A stretch of DNA of 64,000 nt from Lysinibacillus agricola (GTDB lineage: Bacteria > Bacillota > Bacilli > Bacillales_A > Planococcaceae): NCBI RefSeq assembly GCF_016638705.1, contig NZ_CP067341.1:623501-687500 (forward strand), in the 5' to 3' direction. The translations under genes and the position numbers were made by a program. The notes under the pieces are model-generated. The model was not told where the DNA came from, ran no database searches, and worked only from the letters and a program-made list of their open reading frames with translations. This document shows positions 52,604-62,200 of the stretch, one piece after another; positions within the stretch are counted from its first letter, which is position 1; each line of letters starts with the position of its first letter.

Positions 52604-52675
52604 AGTGTCATCGTAGTGGATGGCACTGAAAAAGTCGATTTGCCACAAAAAATGTGATGCAAATCGACTTTTTTA
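52604..52675 (+). terminator. two hairpins between the paralogous small genes
   Basis: AGTGTCA-TCGTAGTGGA-TGGCACT forms one hairpin. Directly after it AAAAAGTCGATTTGC and GCAAATCGACTTTTTT form a strong terminator with an inner CACA...TGTG pair. The first hairpin recurs in altered form, with a long T-run, at 52736-52772. Confidence 0.7.
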
Positions 52676-52735
52676 AGTTTCTAAATCCAATAAAAGACAG
52701 ATTTGTAATATAAAAATGAATTTCTTTAGTTTTTC

Positions 52736-52772
52736 AGTGCCCTTCGTAGTGGATGGCGCTTTTTTTTTTTTG
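52736..52772 (+). terminator. second copy of the TCGTAGTGGATGGC hairpin with T-run
   Basis: AGTGCC and GGCGCT pair around TTCGTAGTGGAT and are followed by eleven T. The loop and stem match the hairpin at 52604-52627. Confidence 0.65.
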
Positions 52773-52885
52773 TTAACTTTTTATGATTAAATAGCTAAAT
52801 TTTTATGTTTTGCAAGTATATTGAAAATAAACTGTGGCATACTAACATGGAAAATTATTTTTGTCTTTCATGAAGGAGTGTTACA

Positions 52886-53068
52886 ATGCGTATTTTTGGT
52901 ATGTTTGTAGCAATTATCATAAGTGCATTCATGGCCATTGGTATAGCAGAATACTACCATCAGCCATATAATTGGTATTTAGTTTTCCTTATGATTCTAA
53001 CTGGTTTTTTTATTCATATAATTATTTTAATATTGGAATCAGAGAACAGCGAAGAAAACGAATTCTAA
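52886..53068 (+). CDS. 60-residue two-helix membrane protein (paralogue 2)
   Basis: Two hydrophobic helices (FGMFVAIIISAFMAIGIAEY and WYLVFLMILTGFFIHIIILI) and an acidic tail (ESENSEENEF). GAAGGAG lies upstream. The clear similarity to the protein at 52410 shows a tandem duplication. Function unknown. Confidence 0.65.
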   Translation: MRIFGMFVAIIISAFMAIGIAEYYHQPYNWYLVFLMILTGFFIHIIILILESENSEENEF

Positions 53069-53104
53069 AAAATGCGAGTCCGCTAGTATGGACTCGCATT
53101 TTTA
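53067..53104. terminator. bidirectional terminator between the small membrane gene and hemQ
   Basis: AAAAATGCGAGTCC and GGACTCGCATTTTT form a perfect 14-bp stem. Confidence 0.85.
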
Positions 53105-53113
53105 TATATTGGA

Positions 53114-53863
53114 TTAGACAGTTAAGAATTTCACTAGTTTTTCTTGATCAAGAAGGTTACCAACGAAGAATGCACCGAACTCACCGTAGCGAGCTGAAAC
53201 TTCATCAAAACGCATTTCATATACTAATTTTTTGAATTGTAGTACGTCATCTGCGAATAGTGTTACGCCCCATTCATGATCATCGAAGCCAACAGAACCA
53301 GTAATAATTTGTTTAACTTTACCAGCATAGCCACGACCAATCATACCGTGAGAACGCATTAGAGATTTGCGTTCGTCCATTGAAAGCATATACCAATTAT
53401 CATCGCCTTGACGACGCTTATCCATTGGGTAGAAGCAAACATGCTTAGCACGTGGAAGTTCAGGGTATAGACGAGCACGCACATGTGGATTTTGGTATGG
53501 ATCTTCGTCTGAATCGCCTGCTAAATAGTTAGAAAGCTCCACAACAGATACATATGAATATGTAGGAATTGTAAAATCAGCAATCGCTAATTTATTAAAT
53601 TCAGCTTCAAGCTCTTGTAGCTCTTCCATTGTTTCACGTAATGTCATAATCATAAAGTCAGCTTTTTGACCAACGATTGCGTAAAATGCATGAGCACCTG
53701 TTTTAGCGACATCAGCCTCATTTAATTTTTCTAAATAAGCAATGAATTCTTCAACTGCTGCTTGGCGTTCCTCAGCAGAAACTAGTTTCCATGAAGCCCA
53801 GTCGATTGAGCGAAAATCATGTAAAGTGTACCAACCATCTAAAGTAATTGCTGCTTCATTCAT
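53114..53863 (-). CDS. hemQ: coproheme decarboxylase HemQ
   Basis: A 249-residue chlorite-dismutase-fold enzyme that decarboxylates coproheme to haem b in the Gram-positive pathway. Tyr145 (CFYPMDKRR) is the radical tyrosine and His172 ([14 protein letters not shown]) the axial haem ligand, the same numbers as in Geobacillus and Bacillus HemQ. Monocistronic here, near lipL, rsfA and ywfO as in Bacillus. Confidence 0.93.
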   Translation of the reverse strand: MNEAAITLDGWYTLHDFRSIDWASWKLVSAEERQAAVEEFIAYLEKLNEADVAKTGAHAFYAIVGQKADFMIMTLRETMEELQELEAEFNKLAIADFTIPTYSYVSVVELSNYLAGDSDEDPYQNPHVRARLYPELPRAKHVCFYPMDKRRQGDDNWYMLSMDERKSLMRSHGMIGRGYAGKVKQIITGSVGFDDHEWGVTLFADDVLQFKKLVYEMRFDEVSARYGEFGAFFVGNLLDQEKLVKFLTV

Positions 53864-54020
53864 TATTTAAAACACTCCTTTATAAGTGAATAACATTCAA
53901 ATTTTAGTTTATCATAGTTTGTACAAAATCCCTAAGTTCATGATTGCATTTCACGAATTTGACACCTTCCATAGATAATGTATTCTAAAGAGAAGAGATG
54001 TAAATAGAGGAGTACCATTC

Positions 54021-54854
54021 ATGAAAAGTATTTTACAACAGCCGATTTGGCGTTTTTACGATCAATCCATTAGCGCGAAGCAAAGATCGCCACTTGAATC
54101 CTTTGCAACAGACGATACTTTATGTCAGCTAGTTGGACAATTAGCCTCTCCACCAACTATTCGTACATGGGTGCATGATGCATCTGTTGTGCTCGGTATT
54201 CAGGATCACCGTTTACCATATGTGCAGCAGGGTATGGACTTGCTCAATACACGTGGCTATCATCCCATTGTGCGTAATTCAGGCGGACTAGCCGTTGTCC
54301 TTGATGAAGGCGTACTGAATATATCCATTGTTTTATCTGAGCAAACGGATGCGCTAAGCATTAATGATGGCTATGATGTAATGGTAGCTCTAGTAAAGGG
54401 ATTATTCCCTGAAGTAGCGGATCAAATTGAAGCCTATGAAATTGTAGGTTCCTATTGCCCAGGCTCCTATGATTTAAGTATTGAAGGAAAGAAGTTTGCT
54501 GGTATTTCTCAGAGACGCTTACGCCAAGGGGTAGCAGTACAAATTTATTTATGTATTGAAGGAAGCGGTTCAGACCGAGCAGCACTCATTCGTGACTTTT
54601 ATGAGGAAAGTCTAAGAGGAGAAGAAACAAAATTTACGTATCCTAACATTGTCCCTGATGTGATGGCGTCACTAGCAGAACTTGTTGATGCATCGTTAAC
54701 AGTGGAAGATGTTGTTATTCGCTTACAGCAACTTCTTAACAATATGGCAGAAGAAATTCGAGTTGAGTCTTTTCATGATGAAGAATTAACGCTATATGGG
54801 TTCTATTTACAACGTATTTTAGAACGGAATACGAAAATGCTTGAACTAAAGTGA
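54021..54854 (+). CDS. lipL: octanoyl-[GcvH]:protein N-octanoyltransferase LipL
   Basis: A 277-residue amidotransferase of the biotin/lipoyl ligase fold that moves octanoyl from GcvH to E2 subunits. Catalytic Cys146 (VGSYCPGSYDL), the lysine of GKKFAGISQRRLRQG, and NSGGLAVVLDEGVLNIS are all present. The Cys-Pro-Gly-Ser-Tyr-Asp motif separates LipL from LplA ligases. A ribosome site precedes ATG 54021. Confidence 0.9.
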   Translation: MKSILQQPIWRFYDQSISAKQRSPLESFATDDTLCQLVGQLASPPTIRTWVHDASVVLGIQDHRLPYVQQGMDLLNTRGYHPIVRNSGGLAVVLDEGVLNISIVLSEQTDALSINDGYDVMVALVKGLFPEVADQIEAYEIVGSYCPGSYDLSIEGKKFAGISQRRLRQGVAVQIYLCIEGSGSDRAALIRDFYEESLRGEETKFTYPNIVPDVMASLAELVDASLTVEDVVIRLQQLLNNMAEEIRVESFHDEELTLYGFYLQRILERNTKMLELK

Positions 54855-54881
54855 TAGATGGTTTCTATAATTATTGACCAA

Positions 54882-54924
54882 AGAAAAAGCGATGCTGCTA
54901 ACTAAGCACATCGCCATTTTCTTG
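54882..54924. terminator. terminator shared by lipL and rsfA
   Basis: AAAGAAAA...CGATG and CATCG...TTTTCTT pair across a 14-nt loop. The rsfA stop codon lies inside it. Confidence 0.65.
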
Positions 54925-55548
54925 TTGAAAAGGAGTACTACTTACAACAAGATTTCCGTTTTTCTCCATTTTAAAAACAGGTGCAACTCGTTCTTCCTCT
55001 TCATCTAGTGTTACTAGTCGTCTAGCACGGTTCATAATTTGTACAAATTGCTCGTAATCTTTTCGAATAGCTCTATTTTCCTCTTCTAGCTGAGTAATTG
55101 TCTTCTCTAGTTTTTTATTTTTCTCAGATGTTACGTGCACTAGCTGTCTCCATTTTGAAGACTCATTGCCTACTTCACCAGAGTGCTGTAAACGTAATAA
55201 ATAGGCTATGACAATATCAAGAGATAATGCAGATAGAGGAATTGATCTGCCTTCTGCGCCACTATTATTGACTGTAAACATACTAGAAGCACGGCGTCTA
55301 GCTGGAGCTCCCAACACTCGCATTCTTTCTTTTCTTTCTTTTTTGGCTTCTGCTAATTGCTCCTCGAATTCTTTGCGAACGACAGCATTCCAACGGAAAC
55401 CACATGCAGCAGCAGTACGGTTTAAAGCATCACCAGCTTCTTCAAAGGCATTTAACTGGGTACTACCCTCCGTTACATGGCGAATTACCGCCTCTGCTAA
55501 TAATTCATCGTTTTCTTCTAACCAAGCATCTTGTCTTACTTTACTCAT
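54898..55548 (-). CDS. rsfA: RsfA-family prespore regulator
   Basis: A 216-residue regulator with a Myb/SANT-like N-terminal domain ([40 protein letters not shown]). A middle linker, a coiled coil ([20 protein letters not shown]) and an acidic C terminus follow. In B. subtilis, RsfA (YwfN) tunes the sigma-F regulon in the forespore; the neighbouring hemQ/lipL/ywfO order supports the same identity. Confidence 0.88.
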   Translation of the reverse strand: MSKVRQDAWLEENDELLAEAVIRHVTEGSTQLNAFEEAGDALNRTAAACGFRWNAVVRKEFEEQLAEAKKERKERMRVLGAPARRRASSMFTVNNSGAEGRSIPLSALSLDIVIAYLLRLQHSGEVGNESSKWRQLVHVTSEKNKKLEKTITQLEEENRAIRKDYEQFVQIMNRARRLVTLDEEEERVAPVFKMEKNGNLVVSSTPFQQENGDVLS

Positions 55549-55745
55549 ATTAAAATCCTCCCACCTTTATTTGGAACTTTTTATTTACAACTAGCATGAC
55601 CAATCTTTTAACCTTTTATTCATCTATGTGGAAGGAATTTTGCTTGAATACAAGGTGAAAAGTGCGATACAATACCGGATGTAGGTTTGTACGTATGCTA
55701 CATACTTAAATATGTGAAGATCATACGTTCAATAGAAGCGATTTT

Positions 55746-55967
55746 TAGACATCCGCCGGAGGCTTTAGGCCAACACGATGTTGGTCACTCAGTCGTTGCC
55801 ACAGGACGTGGCGTTCTTAGACTGAGTTCCTTTATTTCAGCGGATGTTTGGACACCCGCTGAAAAGTGATTTAAAACCGCATTCATCTCACCACCTATAG
55901 AGGTGGGAGACTTTTGTAGCTGACGCTTTGCTTTAGCTACAAAAGACATTTGCTGAAAGAAGTTAAA
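55746..55967 (+). repeat. family 2 modular element, copy D
   Basis: Starts ACATCCGCCGGAGGC, then AACACGATGTTGGTC, the CCACAGGACGTGGCGTTCTT module, a TTCAGCGG...CCGCTGAA hairpin around ATGTTTGGACACC, the CACCACCTATAGAGGTGG hairpin with GAGACTT, one TAGCTGACGCTTTGCTTTAG unit and the end GCTGAAAGAAGTTAA. Same order as copies B and C. It lies upstream of the DUF1450 gene. No gene is supported in 55549-55998. Confidence 0.85.
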
Positions 55968-55998
55968 AAAATACTAAATAGAAAGGGTTGTTGACAAA

Positions 55999-56223
55999 AT
56001 GGCAAACGAATTTAAAGTTTGCGATGAATGTCAGGCCGTTAACTTAAAAACGTTAATTCCAAAATTAAAGGAAATCGATCCTGATGCAACCATCGAAATT
56101 GGCTGTCATTCTTACTGTGGCCCAGGTCGTAAAAAAACATTTACCTTTGTAAATAGCCGCCCTGTTGCTGCACTAACGGAAGAAGAACTAATGGAAAAGG
56201 TTTTAGCAAAGTTAAAGAAATAA
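55999..56223 (+). CDS. DUF1450 (YuzB-like) small protein
   Basis: A 74-residue protein of the DUF1450 family with [20 protein letters not shown] and [20 protein letters not shown]; the CxxC and CHSYC cysteines may bind a metal or form a thioredoxin-like site. A ribosome site (GAAAGG) precedes ATG 55999. It ends at a strong terminator. Function unknown. Confidence 0.85.
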   Translation: MANEFKVCDECQAVNLKTLIPKLKEIDPDATIEIGCHSYCGPGRKKTFTFVNSRPVAALTEEELMEKVLAKLKK

Positions 56224-56236
56224 GTTAAACAAAATG

Positions 56237-56280
56237 CTATCTTCACTAGTCTAGTTGAAGATAGTTTTTGTTTTTTTTTG
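56237..56280 (+). terminator. terminator of the DUF1450 gene
   Basis: CTATCTTCA and TTGAAGATAG pair around a CTAGTCTAG loop, followed by T5, G and T9. Confidence 0.85.
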
Positions 56281-56295
56281 TAGAGTTTAATATCT

Positions 56296-57256
56296 ACGGA
56301 AAGAAGAGGCAAAGTGGCGGATAGAATCAACGAAGCGACGGAAAGAAGAGTCAAAGCGAAGGATAGTCAACGAAGCGACGGAAAGAAGGGTCAAAGTGAC
56401 GGATAGAATCAACGAAGCGCTGGAAAGAAGAGTCAAAGCGACGGATAGTCATTGAAGCGGCGAAAAGAAGAGACAAAGTGACGGATAGAACCAACGAAGC
56501 GACGAATAGAAGGGGCAAAACGAAGGATAGAACGAACGAAGTGACGGAAAGAAGAGTCAAATCGACGGAAAGTCAACGAAGCGACGGATAGAAGAGTCAA
56601 AGCGAAGGATAGTTAACGAAGCGACGGATAGAAGAGTCAAAGCGAAGGATAGTTAACGAAGCGACGGAAAGAAGGGGCAAAGCGAAGGATAGAACGAACG
56701 AAGTGACGGAAAGAAGAGGCAAAACGACGGAAAGTCAACGAAGCGACGGAAAGAAGGGTCAAAGCGACGGATAGAATCAACGAAGTGACGGATAGAAGAG
56801 TCAAAGCGAAGGATAGTTAACGAAGCGACGGAAAGAAGGGGCAAAGCGAAGGATAGAACGAACGAAGCGACGGAAAGAAGGGGCAAAGCGAAGGATAGAA
56901 CGAACGAAGTGACGGAAAGAAGAGGCAAAACGACGGAAAGAAGGGTCAAAGCGACGGATAGAATCAACGAAGTGACGGAAAGCAGAGACAAAGCGACGGA
57001 AAGTCAACGAAGCGACGGAAAGAAGGGTCAAAGCGACGGATAGAATCAACGATCGGTAGAAAGCAGAGACAAAGCGACGGATAGTCATTGAAGCGCCGAA
57101 AAGAAAAGGCAAAGCGACGGATAGAACCATCGAAGCGACGGAAAGAAGAGGCAAAGCGACGAATAGTCAACGAAGCGACGGAAAGCAGAGACAAAGCGAA
57201 GGATAGAATCAACGAAGCGACGGAAAGAAGAGACAAAGCGAAGGATAGAATCAGCG
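56296..57256. repeat. tandem array of about 41-bp units
   Basis: Roughly two dozen degenerate units of 40-42 bp. Each is made of two half-units: CGAAGCGACGGAAAGAAG-(A/G)GT and CAAAGCGACGGATAGAATCA. Units differ by scattered substitutions and by TCAA/AATCAA/ACGAA spacers, with higher-order blocks repeated (for example GGGGCAAAGCGAAGGATAGA). Both strands stay open for long stretches, giving false proteins rich in R, F and S or K, R and E; no ribosome site supports them. Confidence 0.9.
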
Positions 57257-57335
57257 AAGCGAAGCGACTCATCGGACGCCCCCGGGAAAGCGCTCAGTCG
57301 GAACGGAAATCAACCCCACGTTTTGATGATGAACC
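57257..57335 (-). repeat. family 1 left end attached to the tandem array
   Basis: GACTCATCGGACGCCCCC, then GCTCAGTCGGAACGGAAATC and AACCCCACGTTTTGATGATG match the left end of copies A-C in reverse orientation. No matching right end exists at the other side of the array (near 56290), so this copy has lost or replaced it. Confidence 0.8.
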
Positions 57336-57480
57336 TGGAAATTAGGTCAATAGAATCCTAAATTAAGGCGAGAATACATTGAGTTAGGTTGATAGTCTCT
57401 ATAATTAAAGTGAAATATGTATGCTAGTCCTACATTTATCGCATATAATAGAACAAATAGGAAACGGGGGTGCTGTACAA

Positions 57481-58794
57481 TTGACACACTATGCAAAAGC
57501 TAAATTACAAGAGGAAAAAGTATTCAAGGACCCAGTGCATCGCTATGTGCATGTACGGGATCAAGTGATTTGGGATTTAGTTGGGACGAGAGAATTTCAG
57601 CGATTACGCCGAATTCGCCAGCTCGGTACAACGTTTTTAGTATTCCATGGAGCAGAGCATAGCCGCTTTAGTCACTCACTTGGTGTGTACGAAATTGTAC
57701 GCCGCATAGTAGATGATATATTTGCAGGTCGTCCTGAATGGGATGAGGATGAACGACTTCTTGTGCTTTGTGCAGCCCTATTACACGATTTAGGGCATGG
57801 GCCATTTTCGCATGCTTTTGAAAATGTCTTTGAGCTTGATCATGAATTTTACACAAGACAAATTTTGGTCGGCGATACAGAAGTGAATGCAGTATTAAAA
57901 AAAGTATCGGCTGATTTCCCCGAGAAAGTATCACAGGTAATTGAAAAAACATATCCAAATAAGCAGGTTGTCAGTTTAATATCTAGTCAAATCGACGCTG
58001 ATCGTATGGATTACCTACAGCGCGATGCATATTTCACTGGCGTAAGCTATGGCCATTTTGATATGGAACGTATTTTAAGAGTGATGCGCCCACGAAAAAA
58101 TCAGGTCGTTATTAAGGCGACAGGCATGCATGCGGTAGAGGATTATATAATGAGCCGCTATCAAATGTACCTACAAATTTATTTCCACCCAGTATCTCGC
58201 AGTGCGGAGGTTATTTTAAATAATATTTTAAAACGCGCTAAGCAATTAAGCATAGCTGGCTACAAGTTTAAGCACGAGCCTACACACTTTTTAGCATTTT
58301 TCCGCAACTCCATTACGCTTGAGGACTATCTTGCATTAGATGAGAGTATTCTTTTTACATATTTTCAGCTTTGGATGCAAGAGGAAGATACTATTTTGAG
58401 TGACTTAAGTCGCCGTTTCGTCAATCGAAAGCTATTTCAGTACATCGATTTAGATCCAGGTGTAGAGCTAGACAAATATCAAAAGCTTCAAGAGCTCTTC
58501 AAGCAAGCAGATTTAAATCCAGAATATTATCTTGTCCATGATACGACGGCAGATTTACCTTATGATTTTTACCGCCCAGGGGAGGAAGAAGTACGCGTTC
58601 CTATTTTCCTAGAAATGAAAAATGGAGAGCTAAAAGAGCTATCTCGTGAATCTATTATTGTGGATTCTATTTCTGGCCGCATGAAGCGAGATCATAAAGT
58701 GTATTTCCCACTAGAATTCTTAGAGGACAACAGTACCCATTCCGATGTGAAGCAACAAATATTAACCTTGCTATATGGACGTGGGAAAAATTAA
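57481..58794 (+). CDS. HD-domain phosphohydrolase (YwfO-like)
   Basis: A 437-residue HD-superfamily protein related to dNTP triphosphohydrolases. The metal-binding residues lie in HSRFSHSLGVYEIV, LLHDLGHGPFSHAFENVF and SSQIDADRMDYLQRDAYFTG. It starts with TTG 57481 with GGGGGTG 8 nt upstream; earlier codons in frame (from ATG 57421) lack a ribosome site. Its place near rsfA and hemQ matches B. subtilis ywfO. Confidence 0.88.
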   Translation: MTHYAKAKLQEEKVFKDPVHRYVHVRDQVIWDLVGTREFQRLRRIRQLGTTFLVFHGAEHSRFSHSLGVYEIVRRIVDDIFAGRPEWDEDERLLVLCAALLHDLGHGPFSHAFENVFELDHEFYTRQILVGDTEVNAVLKKVSADFPEKVSQVIEKTYPNKQVVSLISSQIDADRMDYLQRDAYFTGVSYGHFDMERILRVMRPRKNQVVIKATGMHAVEDYIMSRYQMYLQIYFHPVSRSAEVILNNILKRAKQLSIAGYKFKHEPTHFLAFFRNSITLEDYLALDESILFTYFQLWMQEEDTILSDLSRRFVNRKLFQYIDLDPGVELDKYQKLQELFKQADLNPEYYLVHDTTADLPYDFYRPGEEEVRVPIFLEMKNGELKELSRESIIVDSISGRMKRDHKVYFPLEFLEDNSTHSDVKQQILTLLYGRGKN

Positions 58795-58868
58795 ATAAAA
58801 AATTTTCCATGTATAAAACATGTATATAAAATAAGTAAAATGAATAGCTTTCCAACATACCTATGATG

Positions 58869-58914
58869 AAAAACAGTAAAAGTGCTCTATTTGAGTGATT
58901 TTTACTGTTTTTTT
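58869..58914 (+). terminator. terminator of the ywfO-like gene
   Basis: AAAACAGTAAAA and TTTTACTGTTTT pair around an 18-nt loop, with a T-run. Confidence 0.8.
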
Positions 58915-58915
58915 G

Positions 58916-59295
58916 TCGTTGTATAAAGATTAATGATGTGGAAATAATATAGAATTTTTTTGAATTGTGTAAATAAAAAGTCTGGAATTGTTTAGAATTT
59001 GTTCAGTAGTCTTTTTTATAATAAGACTAAAACCCTAAAGGGGGTGAGGTCTATTATTAAAGGCGTCACAAAAGTACTATGGATACATGCAAATTGTACA
59101 TCTCACATACATAAGTCATCATGATTACCTATTCGTGAGTACTCAATAGAATGTATTCATTTATGACGACAAGCTAAATGAAGAAAAGAGGGACCAACCT
59201 TGTGTTTGTGGCATACTTTCCGACACTACGAAAAGATGCAACGTCGTCAGCAAACATCAACAGGTATCTCTCTGAACTTAGAAAAGGAGAGAAAC
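58916..59295 (+). promoter_or_regulatory. 380-bp leader of the giant surface protein gene
   Basis: No supported gene. The region has a possible GTACT...AGTAC long-range pair (about 59091 and 59138) and several short hairpins (AACCCTAAAGGGGGT; CGACACTACG...CGTCGTC), then GAAAAGGAGAG before ATG 59296. Its length suggests a structured 5' leader; I cannot match it to a known riboswitch class. Confidence 0.4.
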
Positions 59296-62200
59296 ATGCA
59301 AAAATTAAAAAAATTAAACATAGCAATAATCTTAATGCTACTCGTATTCCAAACCGTACTATCACCGATTTCAGTGTTTGCGAGTGAAGACATTTCTTCA
59401 ACACCGTCGGAACAATCAGAAGTAACTGAACAACAAGCTGACATGGGACAACAAGTTGACACTGAACAACCTGACACAGATAGCGGGGACGAAGAATCTA
59501 GCGGTAATGCTAGTGATACAAATGAAGAGGAAAGTACTAATCAATCTCCTGAAAGCGATATAGGAGAAGAAATAAGTAAAGATGTAGACGAGGATAGTGA
59601 AGGTGAAGAAACAACAAATGATGACTCGGTGATATTGCCGTTGAATAAGGAGGAATTAGCTGCTCAACAAATTCCCGCTACTTTAACATCATTTGAAATG
59701 AAAATTAATGGTAAAACAGTTGAAAATGGTGGTTTTGGTACAGAGTTACCTAAAGATACATTAGCAAACTTTACTATTAAATTCTCTGTCCCTATGCAAA
59801 ATGATCAAGAAGAAGCGTGGGGAGACGGTAGCTGGTTTGAATTCCAATTACCAAAATCATTAATTGACTTTGATGAAAAATTTAATGGTAGTAGAACAGT
59901 TGACGGTATCACATATACTTATACAACTACTGATAATAAAGTACGTGTAGAGTTAAATGGTATGACACCAGAATCAGCGAGTTCTCAACCAGAAGAATTG
60001 ACAATTACATTCAATTCTGAATTTAATAATCTATCTGATGAAATTGAGCAAGAACTGGAAATTCCAGCAGTCACTGGTGGTAGTGATACAATTAAAGCTA
60101 AATTTACTTTCTTGCCATCAACTAGCAATAAAACAGTAAGCAAGTCAGAAGTAGGTACTCCTACACCAACAGCAAGCGGTAACCATGAGATGGAATGGCA
60201 AGTTTGGGTTAACGAAGCTGGTAAAACGTTAAATAATCCAAAACTAATAGATAATCCAACTCCGCTAGCAGGTTCACCATCACATGAAATTGTGGCTAAT
60301 TCTGTTAATGTTTATCAATATGAAGTTGGTTTAAATGGTGTGAAAAATCAAACAGGCAATGGAACTCAGGTTATTGAAAATGGTGACTGGGGAAATATTG
60401 AAAGTAAGTTAACTGGTAAATACGCATATAAAATTACGTATAAAACGGCAGTATCATTAGATTCTGATAAGCGTGATGGTGAAGTTAAATTCAATAACAC
60501 AGTTACATTTACTAATAATGGGCAAAGTGAAACTTCTAAACAAGCTACTCATACAATTACGTATGGTAAAGCGCTAGAAAAAAAGTTAGTCAGCAATACA
60601 AACTATAAAACAGAGTGGCGTATTGATTACAACCATAACCTGTTAAATATCGGTAAAGATAATGCAAAGATAACTGATACAATTACAGGCCCTCACGAAA
60701 TTGACACATCAAGCATCAAAGTATATAAAATGAATGATGCAACTGGAAATGTAGTTAATGAAGTGTCGCAAGGTGAAGAGGTTAAAACAGGCTTTACTAT
60801 TGATGGAGATGCTAAAACCTTCACACTAACATTTGATAGTGCTATTTTAGATGCATATACAATTGTTTATGATGCGAATTACAATAAACAAGATTTCTAT
60901 GAAACAGAAGATGGTCCATTTAAGAACAGCGTGACAAGCGGTTCAGGTAAAACGAATAATAAGTCGTATGAACTAACTGAGAATTTACTAGAAAAATCAC
61001 ATAAAGTTGACTTTGATAAAAAAGTCATTACATGGACGATTGAGATTAAATCTGACAATCCTAAAAAACCGATTAACAACCTAACATTAACTGATACATT
61101 TACAGCAGATGATGCAGATGGTAAACATGAGTTAATAGCTAATTCTGTAAAGCTTAACGGTACAGATGCAAATTATACCCTTATTGAAAAAGGCTTTACA
61201 ATCACAGATATTAACGTGCCTTCAGGTGAAACAGCAACTATAACTTATCAAACAAGCTTCGCAATTGATGATAATGGTGTAGTACAGAATCAAGGTTATG
61301 GTAATAAAGCTACTACAAAGTGGACAAGTGGTAAAGAAACATACGAAAAAACTGATACAGATAAGTATGTTCCGGATACAACTACAGTTAACAACGGTAG
61401 TAAATCAGGTAAGTTCGATTACGTAACACAGGAATTTACATGGGATGTAAAAGTTAATATTAATAAAAAAGATATTAATGGGGCCGTATTAGTTGATACA
61501 GTTGGAGATGGACATAAGTATGTACGAGGAACAATTGAAGTACTACCTTTAACTAATTTAGGTGGTAGTGATACAGGTGGGACAATTGGAACAAAACCGA
61601 TTTCTTCAGATTATTATGATGTTAGTGACGAATCTGATAAAGGCTTTACCCTAACATTCAAGTCTTTATCAGAAGAAATAAACAACAAAGCATACGTTGT
61701 TCGTTATAAAACAATGGATGATGATAAAATTCTTGGTATCGGTTCAGATAATAAAAAAGAAGAAGGAAATGTTTATACGAATGGTGCCACATTTAAAACA
61801 AATGGTACTCAAGAGTTTACACTTGATTCAACTCCAGTAATAATTGATGGAGATGTTGCGAATAATTTAATTACGAAAAATACACCAACTCAAGATGCGG
61901 CTAAAGAATTAATTACTTGGACGTTAGATGTAAATAAATCTCATTCTGATTTAGGTAAAGAAGTAACATTAACAGACCTACCAGGTGACAACTTAATGTT
62001 ATTAGAGAATAACATTAAAATAGCACCATATACGGTAACTCCAACAGGTATTACGAATGGGGCTTGGCAAACACCTGAGCAATTAGGATTGACTGTAACG
62101 TTTGATACAGTAGGTGGCTTTAGCATAGTATTCCCTGACCTAATTAATAAGGGCTATCAAGTACAGTATGAAACAGTAGGCTTTGGTAAGTTTAAGGATT

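Noticed and set aside
55687..55869. A 60-residue frame in the gap before the DUF1450 gene
   Set aside because: It runs into a family 2 element, lacks a ribosome site and resembles no protein.
56351..57345. Long open frames in the tandem array, rich in RRF/SFRR on one strand and KRRKEKAK on the other
   Set aside because: Both strands are open at once because of the repeat composition; no ribosome site or conserved start. Treated as repeat DNA.
59178..59387. A 69-residue frame overlapping the start of the giant adhesin
   Set aside because: No ribosome site, and it runs through the signal peptide region of the adhesin in another frame.
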